This document shows, piece by piece, positions 1 through 12,582 of a stretch of DNA of 64,000 nt. The translations under genes and the position numbers were made by a program. The notes under the pieces were generated by a model. The model had not been told where the DNA came from. It saw only the letters and a program-made list of their open reading frames with translations, and searched no databases. Numbering within the stretch: position 1 is the first letter of the stretch; the number at the start of each line of letters is the position of its first letter. The DNA is from Rotaria socialis (lineage: Eukaryota > Rotifera > Eurotatoria > Philodinida > Philodinidae), in NCBI GenBank assembly GCA_905331475.1, contig CAJNYU010001562.1:29331-93330 (forward strand), read 5' to 3'.

Positions 1-2423
1 TAAAATAAATCAGCCTTACTTTGTCGGTGATCGAAAGAGACTGTCGTAGTAGTGCTGTACTTAATATAAATAAATGCAGAATAACAATAATTACAGTAAA
101 CATTTTCAAAGCATCAATGATATAAAAATGTAATTATGTATTCTTTGAGCGTATGAAATTTATGATGTCTTTCTGTCAGATACTGTTAGCTGTTAAGAAT
201 ATCTAATGAATCTTAAAGAATCGTAATTTTCACCGTTCGATACAGCCTATTTATACGCTTCGACATAGAACTGTCTATTCTTTTTAATATTCTATACACA
301 TTTAAACTCTTCGTAGAATCAACATTGCACATTTCTGAACTGCTCTCTATATAATTCATTCATTTTACTATATGTCTAAGAATATAAAATTATTTCATAC
401 GCAATTATTTGGTCTCATTACATATAACAGTCGTACCTAATATTATTGATAATTAATCCCTTAGCGTGTTGTCATAGCGATGTATATGTTTGTCTTAAAT
501 GCAACAAATTTATGACGAAAATAATATGAATTACAAGGCAGTTTATAATTTATCATCTGCTGAAGTATATTCAACATATTTTATCATAGAATTATGAGAA
601 GTCAAAAGTATCTTTTATCAGGATTATTTTGTATATGTATACTCCGTCATGTTGTCAAGATCATCGTTTTACTCGTGTTGTTTTCATGGTATCTATAGTA
701 ACTTTACATCCATATAATATATATGAAATTAGTAGTAGAAAAAATCATTATTCCCAGATAGATGTATTTTAATTTAGTCAAGTCTCATCGGTAGCTAATG
801 ACTTAACCCATATATAATTGTATTTCCCGTTAAAACATGTTAATAGTATATTGAAGAATTCGACTACAAGTATTGTTTTTCCAGATGTGCAGATAAATAA
901 TAATGATAGCAATTCTAATAAATTTCGATTAATATGGTCGCATATCTATTCGGTATGCAACGATGACGATAACCGTGTAACCGGTACATCTGAATGTGTG
1001 ACGGATTGTGTGCTGGTACAAAGCACAGATGTAAATGATATTATTGTAAATGAAAATTAGTTCTTATAGTTATGTAATATGATATAACTGAAATTTTCAG
1101 TGTTTAAATTCATCGATGACTAGTATTCTTCCCGATGCTAGTTTTAATTCTTTACTTGATCTATTACTCAGCTTCCAATTCAGTTTTACTCTGACTCTTA
1201 AAAGAAGTATTTTTCACATAGTATCTGTTTGAAAATTGTTTAAGTTTAATAATAACACAAACATTGTTAAAACATGAATATGCGTGCGATTTGCAAGATA
1301 TTTTTTCATTTCGATAAACACATACAGTACTATTTCCAGTTTGGATACTCAAATTATATACATTTTTCAGCAACATTACACTTCAATTCCTGTGTATAAA
1401 CTATCTAGACAAGATTAAACTAAAAACTTTGAAACTAAAAACCAGCGATCTTTAAAATGTATATTCTGACTTATTTGGAGCCGTATGAAAACTATAACAT
1501 GGAATAAGAGAATCATAGTACTGACAAGCTTGTATAGTATTAACCTTTAATGGTTTTGTAAAAACTTAAATTCTTTATCGACATAGAGATTCAGAATGGT
1601 GGTGCAACACGATCATCCTTACGTTAGCATGAAAGTGCAAGTCCACTACTGGTACGTACTAGTTCAACTATGAGTGCATATATGCGAATATAACATCTGT
1701 AAATGAGTAAACCCCTCCCCGTAATAAAAGACCCCAGGTCTTCTATTACGCCCAAGCGTAAAAATTTTTCAAAGGGGTCTTTTATTATGTCCACTAATTT
1801 TTGTAATTTTTAATTAAAAAAGTTCTCCAGAAAACCCTTTTAGTTTTGAGCTTTTATGAAGAGATTTTTTGGGTTTTCAAAGTGCAGTAGTGATGTGCAC
1901 CTTGTTCGTAATTACAGCAGTTACAATCAAAAAACCTCGAAATCATGCTTATTTTTAAGGAAATTTACTAATTAAAATATTAATTATACTAGTTTATTAA
2001 CTAATTAAAAGGGGTCTTATAATACGCCTTTTAAACTTTTGCTGAAAGGGGTCTCCTATTATAGGGAGGGGTTTACTCAATGCTGTTAAATCACCTGTGT
2101 ATCAGTTCCACTATCAACAATTATTAAAAAGATATCTGAAAAAAAGAGAAATGGTCAGCGTCATTAATATCTCCTTAACTTAAAATTTTGACTATGAATA
2201 ATTACACTTGTCGTAGCTAAAGTGCTGTTGAAACCATAGGAGACCGAAACTAATTGTCGCCATTAGCAGCTAGCTCCAATCAGACATAGTTTAGTACGAT
2301 CGGTTACCGGTGGACCCGTTACAGTTAAGGACCGGTGATGCACCGTCACCGTTGCATCCCTAATACCTATAGATTCCAATGATATGATAGATTCTTTCAA
2401 TTCGTTTTTTTTTTCTTCAATAG
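1..2423. other. Gene-free left flank
   Basis: No recognisable coding exon is seen apart from the MITE-like element at 1704-2079. Open frames here (for example 818-1060) are short and match no family I know. If the UTP14 gene is intact, this stretch is the 3' part of a long intron or contains exons too small to recognise. The pyrimidine-rich tract ending in AG at 2423 is a good acceptor site for the first visible UTP14 exon. Confidence 0.6.
1704..2079. mobile_element. MITE-like element, 376 bp, ~30-bp terminal inverted repeats
   Basis: The left end begins TGAGTAAACCCCTCCC and the right end finishes with its exact reverse complement, GGGAGGGGTTTACTCA. The match continues imperfectly inwards (TAATAAAAGACCCC against TATAATAGGAGACCCC). 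A motif AAAGGGGTCT followed by an AT-rich stretch recurs inside at about 1773, 2007 and 2044. There is no coding capacity, so it is a non-autonomous DNA element. I could not find a convincing target-site duplication, so the superfamily is open. Confidence 0.75.
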
Positions 2424-4079
2424 ATTTCGTCGTCTCGTTCGGAAAGACCGTCAAAAGCAAGAAGAAAAAGATTTAAAAAAATTATCCGTTGAAAATCCTG
2501 ATAAATTTCTCGAACGATTAGAACATCTTGAACGACATCGTATTGAAGAACGTTCAACATTACGACATAAAAATTCAACAAAATGGGCAAAAGAAAAACG
2601 ATTATTATCCAAATTCAATACAAAAGTATAGAAACTATTTTCTATTGGTTCAATTATTTGGTTTTTCTCTTCATTTTCAGGCACGAGAAGAGATCGAAGA
2701 ACAATTAAAACTTGGTAAACATTTACGTACAAAGCAAGCTCAAGATGAGAGCGATGATGATGATGATGATGAAGATGAAGATGAAGATGCACAACCAGCA
2801 TCAAAACCTGGAGTAGGAATACAGAAAAAGAAACCAATAGAAATTCCATTAATTCTTGCACCATCACAAATCGAAGCTGAATCTAATCCATGGTTAACAA
2901 CAACGGGTAGTGCAGTTTTACCAGCATCCGAATATTCAAAACCAAATGAAGTTCGAAATGAAGATATGTCATCATCGGATAGCGATGAAGAACATGAAAA
3001 AGAAAATGACGAGAACCCATCACAAAATGAACCAATAGAAAACATTGAAAGTTATGGCGTAACAACAGCAACTAAACCAGTAGAACATCTTACTATGCCA
3101 GATAGTATGAAACGTATTGAAATTGAACTCAAGCAAACTGAACAACATCAAATGAATATTCAAGAAGCATTTGCTGATGATGATGTTCTTGCTGAATTTG
3201 AAAAAGAAAAAGTAATTTTATGTTGATTACAGATGTATGGAAACATATTTTTATTTTGTTTTGCGAAATATGACTTGGAAGAAATGTCGATGAGTACATA
3301 TAGGAATAGCTCATGAACTGTGTAGTCATCTGGAGAAACAAATAAAAAGATAGTGAAGAAACAGTAGCATCTATATTGTGTTTCATATTTTAATCTCATA
3401 AATATTCTACTTGCATCTTTTCTATGCTTATTTAGTCAGATATTATCGATCACGATCGTCCAAAAGCGATCGACTTATCTTTACCTGGTTGGGGTGAATG
3501 GGCTGGCTCCGGTGTTCCAGTTAATAAACGAAAAAAACGAAAGTAAATAAACAAACTTCAACATTGATTTTCTCTTATGCACGTACGTGTTTTTTCAAGA
3601 TTTTTAATTCAGCCAAAGCCTGCACCACCTCGTCGAGATATTCATTTGCATCATGTAATAATCAACGAAAAAGCTGATCAGAAAATCTCTGAGCATCGCG
3701 TATGTATTTGCACAGAGACAACAGATCATTTTGATTTTTCTATTTATAGGTTTGTGATTTACCGTTTCCATTTGCTGATGTTGAACAATTTGAATCATTA
3801 GTTCAACAACCATTAGGTCGTGAATGGAACCCCGAAACAGCATATCGTCGTTTGAATCAACCTAAAATACGTACACGTATTGGTGTACGTATTGAACCAT
3901 TAGATAAACAAGATGTTTTTTTCAAACGTCATCATTCGAAACGAGACAATTCATCACTTGATTTCAATTTATCAAACAATGATGAAGACAAATCGACAGC
4001 AGATGTTGAACAAGATTCATTGTTTGATAATGAACAAAGTCAGAAGAAAAAATTTAAAAGAAAGCAGAAAACAAATTAA
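2424..4079 (+). CDS. UTP14: UTP14-like small-subunit processome protein, C-terminal part
   Basis: UTP14 is a nucleolar U3 snoRNP (SSU processome) component needed for 18S rRNA maturation; it binds the helicase Dhr1/DHX37. Five exons are visible: 2424-2625, 2681-3211, 3436-3542, 3600-3699 and 3750-4079 (stop TAA), 1,270 nt or about 422 residues. Family landmarks in order are RHKNSTKWAKEK (as in the LKHQNSGKWAK segment of animal UTP14), an acidic Asp/Glu tract near 2750-2795, an FADDDV...FEKEK segment, the hallmark LPGWGEWAGSG, a FLIQPKPAPPR segment, HVIINEK, and LPFPF before the C-terminal WNPETAYRRL. The basic tail KKKFKRKQK fits a nucleolar protein. All exon joins keep frame. The N-terminal ~350 residues expected for the family are absent from the window, so the gene is either split by an intron longer than 2.4 kb or 5'-truncated. 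Confidence 0.92.
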
Positions 4080-4229
4080 CTTCAAATTGAAAAATATTGT
4101 TACAACCATGTTTTTTTCTTGTTTTGTGTTATTCTATCAAATATATATTTGACGTTGACGCAACAAACTCAAACGTATTCTTCTTTTTTCTTACACAAAA
4201 GAAAATGAGAATTAATCAATTCGTCGAAA

Positions 4230-4235
4230 AATAAA
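4230..4235 (+). promoter_or_regulatory. Candidate polyadenylation signal for UTP14
   Basis: AATAAA lies about 150 nt after the UTP14 stop codon. AATAAA is expected often by chance in DNA this AT-rich, so only its position supports it. Confidence 0.35.
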
Positions 4236-6602
4236 TGGCTTATTGGTCTTAAACTGATTCAAGAATCATACATTTGTTCTATGCAGACAGACAAAGAAAT
4301 AGTTCTATCCGCTCCATTATTATTCAGTCATTCGCAGTGCAGTGAACCAAGATATTTTTTTTTATCTATTCTAGAATTGATTGCTATTATATGAAGAATC
4401 AGCACCTTGTTTTCGGGTCATTATGTTTGAATCATGGTCTAGTTTTGATCAAATAATACTCTGACGAGTAAAGGACAATGAATAATAACCCATCGTTCCG
4501 TTGGATGATTTTTTATTGTTAGCTCTAGATCCGGAAAATTGCAAATTTTGTCCTATGTATCTATAGATGAAACGCTGCTTTATATTGCTCCTAATGAACT
4601 ATGTAAATTTAGTAAACAAAATTTAAAATCCATTATAGGTAGACCCTAAAGTAATAAAAACACAATCTCTTTTCTATGATTCATATAGACGAGTAAATTT
4701 TAACGTTATTATTTCACAGTCGATGCAATCGAAAAATTTAATCTTTATTAAAAAGCCGCTTTGTGATGGTCTATATCTATATCATTGTTCAAGTTCTCAA
4801 TCACTCTTTGAAGTACTTTTGAGTGCACGACAATTTTCTATGGAAGAGAGAAAACTAAAATATCATATCTATGAAGTGATAAACTAATAAATAGAATGAT
4901 GTTTTTTTTAGGATATTCGTATCACCTTCAGACTAATATAATGTGTAGAATCTCGATTGAATAGCATTTTTTCACACTTGGAAGTGTACCCTCATCGTCT
5001 AATAAATAAATGCCGATTTTACCATAATGATATTTTACTGCTGTATCTCATTACGAACATATCTAGAACGTGATGATGCGTTCAGAGAAATCAATTTGGT
5101 ATTGATGTGAAATTCATGTTTTTTGGTCTTGCCGTCATTCGTTACAAATAGAAACTACTACTTCAGAGGATATTCTTATAATTCGATTTTCTCGTTCTCG
5201 AGCATTATAGCTAGTTGATTAAATTCATTTTTGTTTTGTATAACATACATCGATGAGAAAAATTCGTTAAAGATCATGAAAAACCCCATTCTAAAATATC
5301 TAGAAGTATTTAAAATTTGCATTTCATAACTTAGTACACCAGAAATTTATTTTTCTTTATGAATTTTTCGTACGATCTACTCGTTACTTTTGATTGCAAA
5401 AGGAGCTAACAGGCTGAGTCGCACGTTGAATTTTATACTATAGAAAATTGGTAATAACATTATATGCTAAATTATCAATTGAATTTCTTTTCATAATCGT
5501 TTTACGATAAGATGTGCATATTAATTTTCTTATCATAGTCAATGTTTGAATGGGCTACAATCAATTCTTTTATTTTGCTAAATGAAAACATTCTCACAAA
5601 GTTATTTTTGTAGGGTAGGAAACAAGAAACACACATGCATATGCAAAAACACAACCGTCTTTTTGTCACGAATGTTAATCGAGGGAGAACGTAATACATG
5701 CATTCTTATTAGTATATGTCAATTATCGTATGTCTCATAATTCGATACTGCAAATTGTGGTTCTTGCGCATTTTTAAACAGGAAATCTGCCTTAATCTTT
5801 ACCATCATATACTATGTCATTTATTTTTTAATGATGTCCTGCAGATGATGAGATAGTTAATTTGATTGGTTATGACTCTTCAGAAGAAGACAAGCCATAT
5901 TATATCTAGCAATTTTTATGTTGGAAAAAAATTAATTCGAATTATTTATTGGCGACATAATTTTCATTTATGCTGTCTAAGACAATATGTCAGTCTTTTA
6001 ATATCGGAAAACAAAACTTGAAATTAAACATTTCTAGAAACTTTCGCTCTCTGCATACATCAATTAGAAATTATATTTTTTAAATACCAGCAAATTATGT
6101 AATAATTAACTATACTCTATTATTATCCTAGATTGTATAGATCTATGATTAAATTTTTGCAACATATGAAATGATCTTGATACCATTGTACAATAGACAA
6201 AGTAAGAAAACTAGGCATTTAAATTTCTTAAAAAGAAAGCAATCATACTTTGATGAATGCGATGCTAAAATTTTTTCGATCGATGACAAATCTATTTTAG
6301 TCATGCTAATAGAAAATCTATTATTCATAATCAATCATCTCCTTCATTCTTCAAAATAGGGTTTTTGTTTCTTATATTCAAATACAATAGTTTTCTACAT
6401 GTTTAGGAATTAATGAAATATTTGCGAGGTATATTTATACCTTCAGTTGTTTAATTATTAGTAATGAAAAAAGAAAACTTCATATGAAGTACAGGGAGTA
6501 CTTCCGCTTGTATTCTCTCGTGAAAGACATTCATTTATTATGAATATGAATATCATATTATGCTTTTAACTCGAATTAACGACGAGACATAGAGAATTCT
6601 AC

Positions 6603-6626
6603 ATATATATATATATATATATATAT
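6603..6626. repeat. (AT)n microsatellite
   Basis: About 12 uninterrupted AT units. Confidence 0.9.
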
Positions 6627-7025
6627 TGTGAATTTCAACATAATCTACTTAACCGATTGTTTTAAATATCGGTCAAATGCTCGAAAATAATCACACGCTT
6701 AAATGATCAGTACTTGAAAATACGAGACTTCTCTTTGACAGATTCTAATTGATCATTAACAATTCGTCATGTGTTGACTTTAGGCGTCCTCTACAGGTAG
6801 ACGAAGCGAAAAGCTATATTTTATTTCAAGATTTATTTTAACATTAAGTTTGAGAATAAAGTCGATATGAATTATAAAAAAATATCTAAAGAACTACGTT
6901 ACAGTAGCGCCACAGTCATTGCAAATTTTCATATAGAATATAACTACAATGAATGTTTATCCATTCATAATAATTGGTTTTAAAAGATCAGAACAAGAAG
7001 AAATAATTGACAATTCAAGAAAGGA

Positions 7026-8372
7026 ATGCCCGGAACGGGCACTATTCTTGATTCTACAATTATATCAATGAGACCTATGGATATGACTCAACCGTTACGA
7101 CATGGATCAGGTGGGACTACAACGAACTTTTCAACTGTACCCGATGATCGTGAAATTTTCAAAGTATAATTTTCTAGAAAATAATACAATCGTTATTTAT
7201 TTATATTCTAAACTAAATACTTGATCATTATAGGCTTTACATGATTGTATGAAAGATGTAGGAAAATTTCGACAATATAATTATTATCTTGGCACTTCAT
7301 GTGATACAACCAAACTACGAAACAAAATTCAAAAATTAAAAGAACGAATTAATCGAAGTTTCTTTCATCAACGAGAACTAATAGGAAACGGAGCAATATC
7401 AACAGGATTGTAAGTTGAAAGATTTAGGATTGAAAGATTTTATATGGTAATAATTTTGTAAATTTAGACCTAAAAGCGGATTAGCTATACGTCGTTTTGA
7501 AAAATGCTTGTGTTTTACATTAGCCGCAATGAATTATTATGAAGATTTACTTCATAAATTTTCTATTCTACTTGTCTATTTTCCTCTAGCTACTGGAGGT
7601 AAAATAAAGAAGCTTTTATTTTATGTTTTTTTTTTTAAATGTTCGCTAATAAAATGCATTTTAGATCGTACAAATGTTGTTAATTTGGGTTTTGAAGATT
7701 CAACCATAAATGCCGATGACGTTTCATATGAAAATCATGAAAATGAAGAAAATGAAACAAACCGTTATATTGAATTATTGAAGTAATAAATAAAATCGAC
7801 CAAGCGAATTCAATCTTTGATTTCTTGACTTTTTCTTCTTAGTGAAATTCAAGGCGTTCAAAGACTTCGTGATGAAATTGAACAAATAGATATTTATCAA
7901 TTGCGACATCATGCAACATCATATTCAAAAGATTTTGGTTTGTATTGGAAAATTTCCGCTAAGACAAAGAATAAACTTTCTAATTATTTTAATTTTGTTC
8001 TATTTAGTTGAAAATATGCATAGATACACAGCGGAAGTATTAACTGACGATAATATTAGAAAACCGAAAAAGAGACATCGTCTAACACGCTGTTATTATT
8101 TAAATGAAGACTCTGCGACTTCCGTATGTTAAGACTGTTTGTAGTAATGTTGTATATAGATTGTTCTATGTCGTAATTGTTATATTTGTAAGATGGATTG
8201 TTTGTTGATTGAAATATTCTCTTGTTCTCATTTATAGTTTTCAATGATTCATCGACGAGTTAATCGACGAGAATTTCTCTGTTCGTTAGTAGTTATATTA
8301 TCAGTATTAATTATTGTTGGTATTATTATTGTTATTATTGTCATATCAAAACGAGCGCCTGCTGGCCAATGA
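7026..8372 (+). CDS. R7BP/R9AP-like tail-anchored SNARE-like protein
   Basis: R7BP and R9AP (RGS7BP/RGS9BP) are small SNARE-like helical proteins that tether R7-type RGS-Gbeta5 complexes to membranes and so speed G-protein deactivation. Exons are 7026-7163, 7234-7409, 7468-7598, 7665-7782, 7843-7937, 8008-8123 and 8238-8372; all junctions keep frame and give 302 residues. The ATG at 7026 is the first after an in-frame stop. Residues ~40-100 (DDREIFK..LHDCM.., then LRNKIQKLKERIN) resemble the first helix pair of R7BP, and FEKCLCFTLAAMNYYEDLL resembles its next helix. An acidic, Asn-rich loop follows, then a helical stretch with LNEIQGVQRLRDEIEQ. Residues ~271-294 are one hydrophobic segment, followed by SKRAPAGQ and the stop, so the protein is tail-anchored as R9AP is. 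A divergent syntaxin-like SNARE is the main alternative; I see no clear central-layer SNARE motif. Confidence 0.55.
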
Positions 8373-11300
8373 ATATTTAAATGGTCAGATCGATTGTTTT
8401 ACTTGTGTTTTGTCATTTGTGTAACACGAACATATTCGCATCGATGAACTTTATTTATGTATAAAAAATATGTCTTAAAATGAATCATATTTGTTCAAGT
8501 TTCGTTTTGTTCTTCTCCTTATTTGTGTTTGCTTGATTTGTATGCATATGTATTGCTATTTAATGCTATGTGTATCAGATTTTTATCATCAACGATGTAT
8601 AGTATATTTGATGTTTTCAGTCAACATTATAAAACTATGTAATATAGTGAAACTAATCGCTGAGATATTTTTATTTTATCATGTTGCAAATGTCTGACGG
8701 CTTTTAAGTTTATTCAATTCTATTTGCTTGCGATTTGGCATCAATATCGAGAAATCTCTAAAACAATATTCATGTTTGATATCAAATTTAGGAGGAAAAG
8801 TGTTCAATTCTAAGCTATTTGCATTTCATGCAACAAAAATTAATGATATCTTTTGGTGCCGTGACCTATTTGTCATAGATCTGTTCTATTTTTAACCCAT
8901 GACAAGTAATCCAACGAGAGTCAGAGTTCAAATGAATAGAGTTACAGTATCAGTTTTATTCTATCTGATGCTTCAATAAAGACTAGATATTCGAACAAAA
9001 TCTCGATGAGACAGATGTTGAATATTAAATATATATATATATATAATATACCTGAGAAAAAAAAACATTCATTTCTCCTTGAAGAATATAAATTATTAAA
9101 AGGAATCTTTCCGCTAATCTTCATTTTCATTATACATAACTAAACAAGTATCACCCCTATATTTATATATCTACATCAATTTTCTGATTTTCGGTATTCA
9201 AATGAACTAAAATAATTATATAAGTAACTAGTATATTTCATCGATTACCGATATAAAAAAATAAGTCACGGATTCAATATTAATTATTGTTTCGTATATC
9301 GATATCTATTTAATCATGCGAGAAGTTATATTGAACCAATATATTTACTTAAAGGAAGAATCAAGCAGTCGATTTTTTTATTATTATTAGCAATTACTTC
9401 TTGAATGAACCTTCATGGTTTTAATGACTTTTCAACATAACCAAAAATGACAATAAAAAGTCTTTCTACGTAAATAAACATTGAAGTAATTATTATATCC
9501 TAAAGGTTTTATTTATGTCAAGCAAGAAAGTTGTTTTTTTCTTCTAAAATGTAAAATAAATTCAGCACAGATGATTTTTTAGTAAGAAATATTTGTGCTT
9601 TTCGAAATTATTCAATTTCAATGAAAAGCATATTTCGTTAAAATCGAGTCAGCCTAATTTATTCAGGAGTATTGTGTAAATTCAAGTCCGCTTTAGCTTT
9701 TCATTTGCACTATGAAGCTGACAAGGTAATTATAGTTGTGAAATACGTTTGTAAAGTTAAAAATCAACATAATTGTTTTTCATTTGATTTATATTCTCCG
9801 ATCAACATAATCTATTAGCGATGAAGGCATATCTTTAATATTTCTTTTGTGTTTGAACTCCGAATAAATGTAATCAAGAGTCATGTTTTGTTTTAAATTA
9901 TCCACATAATGATTGAAACACATCTTTATGTATTTCCACTTCTGTGTGTGTGTGAATAATCTTATTGACTGCATATTTTATTTAGTAAATTTTTAATATT
10001 CATTATTTTGATGAGTTTCTTTAACTTCAGTTTTATTGTTGCTATTTATTTCTCAGGTGAAATTGTGTAGCAAGTCAAGAAATCTATTCTGCTGATGAGC
10101 TATTTAAAGACAATTAAAAATGCTCGTGTTGCTATTGTAGATAACATGTCATTTATAAGCGATCGCATCTTAACATTCGTTAATTAAAAAAAAAGTAAAG
10201 ATATTGAATTATATAAGATGCAGTTTTCTTTTTACGCAGTTAATAAGATTTTCAAATTGTGAAATGTACCGACTGATTCTATGGTGTAAACATAATTGTT
10301 ACTTGTTAGGAAAATTTAGAGCAAAACGAAGAATTAAGCGTTACTACATCGGTAATAGAAGTCATTTTTACGTGTTCTAAATTGGTTAAAATTATAAATT
10401 CCAAATAGTTTTATCCTATGACAGGATTAAAAGTTTTCATCCGTCATGTTATTCATGTAGATTTTAGCAGCATGATTTTAAAAATTTCAATAAACTCTAA
10501 GATAGGTTTTTTCCTTCTAACTGAAAATGGAACCTAAAGCAAACGACTGTGATAATGCTTATTACTATATCCATATAGGAAATAATGTGTCATATGTAAA
10601 AAGAAAAAGTAAGTTATCTATGTAAGATAATAGGACACATTTCTTATGAGTATTCTAATTATATATTCTTTTATGCCTTATGTCAAACAGAGTTTATTTT
10701 AGATCATATTAAATAGTTAATTATTTTAAAATTAATTCTCTATTATTCCCGAAGTTATTTTAATTGTGAAGATGTGTTATTCAGTGCTTTGTCAGTGTAA
10801 TAAATCCAAGTTCTCACTTCAAAACTTTCAAAATGCAACACTAGAGGAAATAGCTACTTAACACTACACGAAGAAGCATCCTGCTTGCTCAGTTCATTGT
10901 GCTAAACATCCTTTGATCTTTTCTTTTTTTTGTATTATAAATATTCTAATGGAGTCATTCAACAACTATTCATAATATCCTGTATTCGAGTATCTAAGAC
11001 ATGCTATTAGCTGAGTAATATAAATAGAATTAATTATTAAGAATTCAATTTTTTTTATAAAGAATTCGTAATAGCTCATTTAGAAATGAGATTTTTATTC
11101 TTTTCTATTGTCCATCGTTTATTTATTTTTGAAATGAACTGTTATTTTATATTGCTCAACTTTTGGTCAGCAGTGGCAGAATTCATCCCAAGCGGAATTC
11201 GAAAATTCTGTTCATTTATAAAATATGTTAGTTTCTTTCTTTTCTACCCAGGTCGAACATTCCGGCCACCGGAACCTGTAGGATACTCCAGAAAATATGC

Positions 11301-11520
11301 GGGAAAGTCATCATATCCTGCAGGAAAACACGGGAAATCGCCAGGAAAAAATCCGTAAATTTTCCAACCGGAATACTGCTGCCACAAAATCAACGGAACT
11401 ACCCGGAACCGACTGTTTCCAGACCGGACTGTTCGATCTGGGTATGTTACTGTATATACGCACTACCAACGTTCATCATTCAGATCGCCTGAAAGATGGC
11501 ATTAAACTGCTTGAAATGGC

Positions 11521-12582
11521 GTAATTAACGCCCTAAACGATGAAAACCGATCACCGTTTTAGCCGTTTAAAATGAGTGTTACGTTGGTCACTTATATTTT
11601 ATTTTTCACAATAAAATACATTAAAATAAAATTAAAATACAATAAAATTAAAATTAAAAGAATTTTACGATAAAATAAAAGGCGTACAATAAAAGAACTA
11701 AAATTCTAAAAAGTGAAATAAAATAAAATAATCTAAAAAATAAAATAAAATACAATAAATAAATAAAACCAAATGAATATAATAGGTTGAACGACAGTGT
11801 CTAAGTATGTATTTTACCCATATTTATATCGAAAAATAAAAGAGATGTATAACGGCAAAGAACGTTCGCCTTAGAAGGTAGTCGTTTCCGAGAACACAGA
11901 AATTACCATGTAAAAGACCATCGTTTTTCGCCCTATCACATCGTTTTTCGCGCTTCGTCGCTGACCATCGTACACATTCAGTTTAAACGTGCCGCATGTG
12001 TCGTGATTTGCGACGCCAGGTGCTCGTTACGAAATATTATCTTCAGTGATGGTACAACACATTTTGTACGACACATGCGACCCATTCTGAAAACGTTTTT
12101 TGAACCCACTAGCCATAATTTTTTAAATTTTTATCGAAAAGATCATGATAATTTTTACGATTTTGGTCTATTGAACAGTTTCATTTCTGAAAACTCAAAC
12201 AGGCCAGATTTTGAGATCTGCTGAGTCTCGAGTTGGTGTCCGGTTTTTACCAGACAATTTTCAGGGAGTCTCACCTCGACCAATGGCCAAGATAGGCATT
12301 CTCTCGACTAATTATTAATCAGGAAATAATCTAAAAAATATTTAAATGAAAATACATAACTTTCATATGTTTAATCGAGTTCTCTATATAGGGCCTTTTA
12401 CTCAAAAGAAAAGGGTGAATCGATAGCCGACACATAGAACGAGACAAATTTTTTAGCGACACTTTCTGTTGCGAAATATTTTCGACACTGAACCTACCAC
12501 ACTATTACTCACAACGCATATGCGACACATTTTAATTTAGAGTGAACGGCTGCCGGTTTTTCAGTCGTTTAGGGTTGTTTAC
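11521..12582. repeat. Possible ~1.06-kb non-autonomous element bounded by inverted repeats
   Basis: The sequence near 11521-11560 (core AACGCCCTAAACGATGAAAA) reappears inverted near 12545-12582 (core GGTTTTTCAGTCGTTTAGGG) with a few mismatches over about 35 bp. The interior has an A-rich TAAAA-type tract and stretches rich in GCGAC. No coding region is seen. The termini are imperfect and I found no target duplication, so this may be two copies of a smaller repeat in opposite orientation. Confidence 0.35.
11595..11768. repeat. Low-complexity TAAAA-type tract
   Basis: About 170 bp of degenerate AATAAAA/TAAAAT repeats, strongly A-rich on the + strand. It may be the decayed A-rich tail of a retroelement or an expanded simple repeat; the sequence alone does not decide. 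Confidence 0.6.

Larger units (their letters stand above)
4080..7025. other. Intergenic region, no gene seen
   Basis: This is AT-rich sequence between UTP14 and the R7BP-like gene. No exon, RNA gene or clear transposon end was recognised. It contains an (AT)12 microsatellite at 6603-6626. The promoter of the downstream gene should lie near its right end, but I cannot point to a specific element. Confidence 0.6.

Noticed and set aside
818-1060. 80-codon plus-strand frame upstream of UTP14
   Set aside because: Does not resemble the UTP14 N-terminus or any known family.
2280-2362. CG-rich stretch ending ...GTTGCATCCCTA, resembling one end of a hAT element
   Set aside because: Only one end is visible; no matching opposite terminus or 8-bp target duplication was found.
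2451-3071. Minus-strand open frames (poly-Ser and poly-His) opposite UTP14
   Set aside because: Shadows of the acidic GAT/GAA codon tract on the coding strand.
11086-11524. Overlapping open frames with Gly/Lys/Pro repeats (SYPAGKHGKSPGK)
   Set aside because: They fall on short GGAAA/CCGGAA-type repeats and have no recognised domain; probably a transposon remnant.
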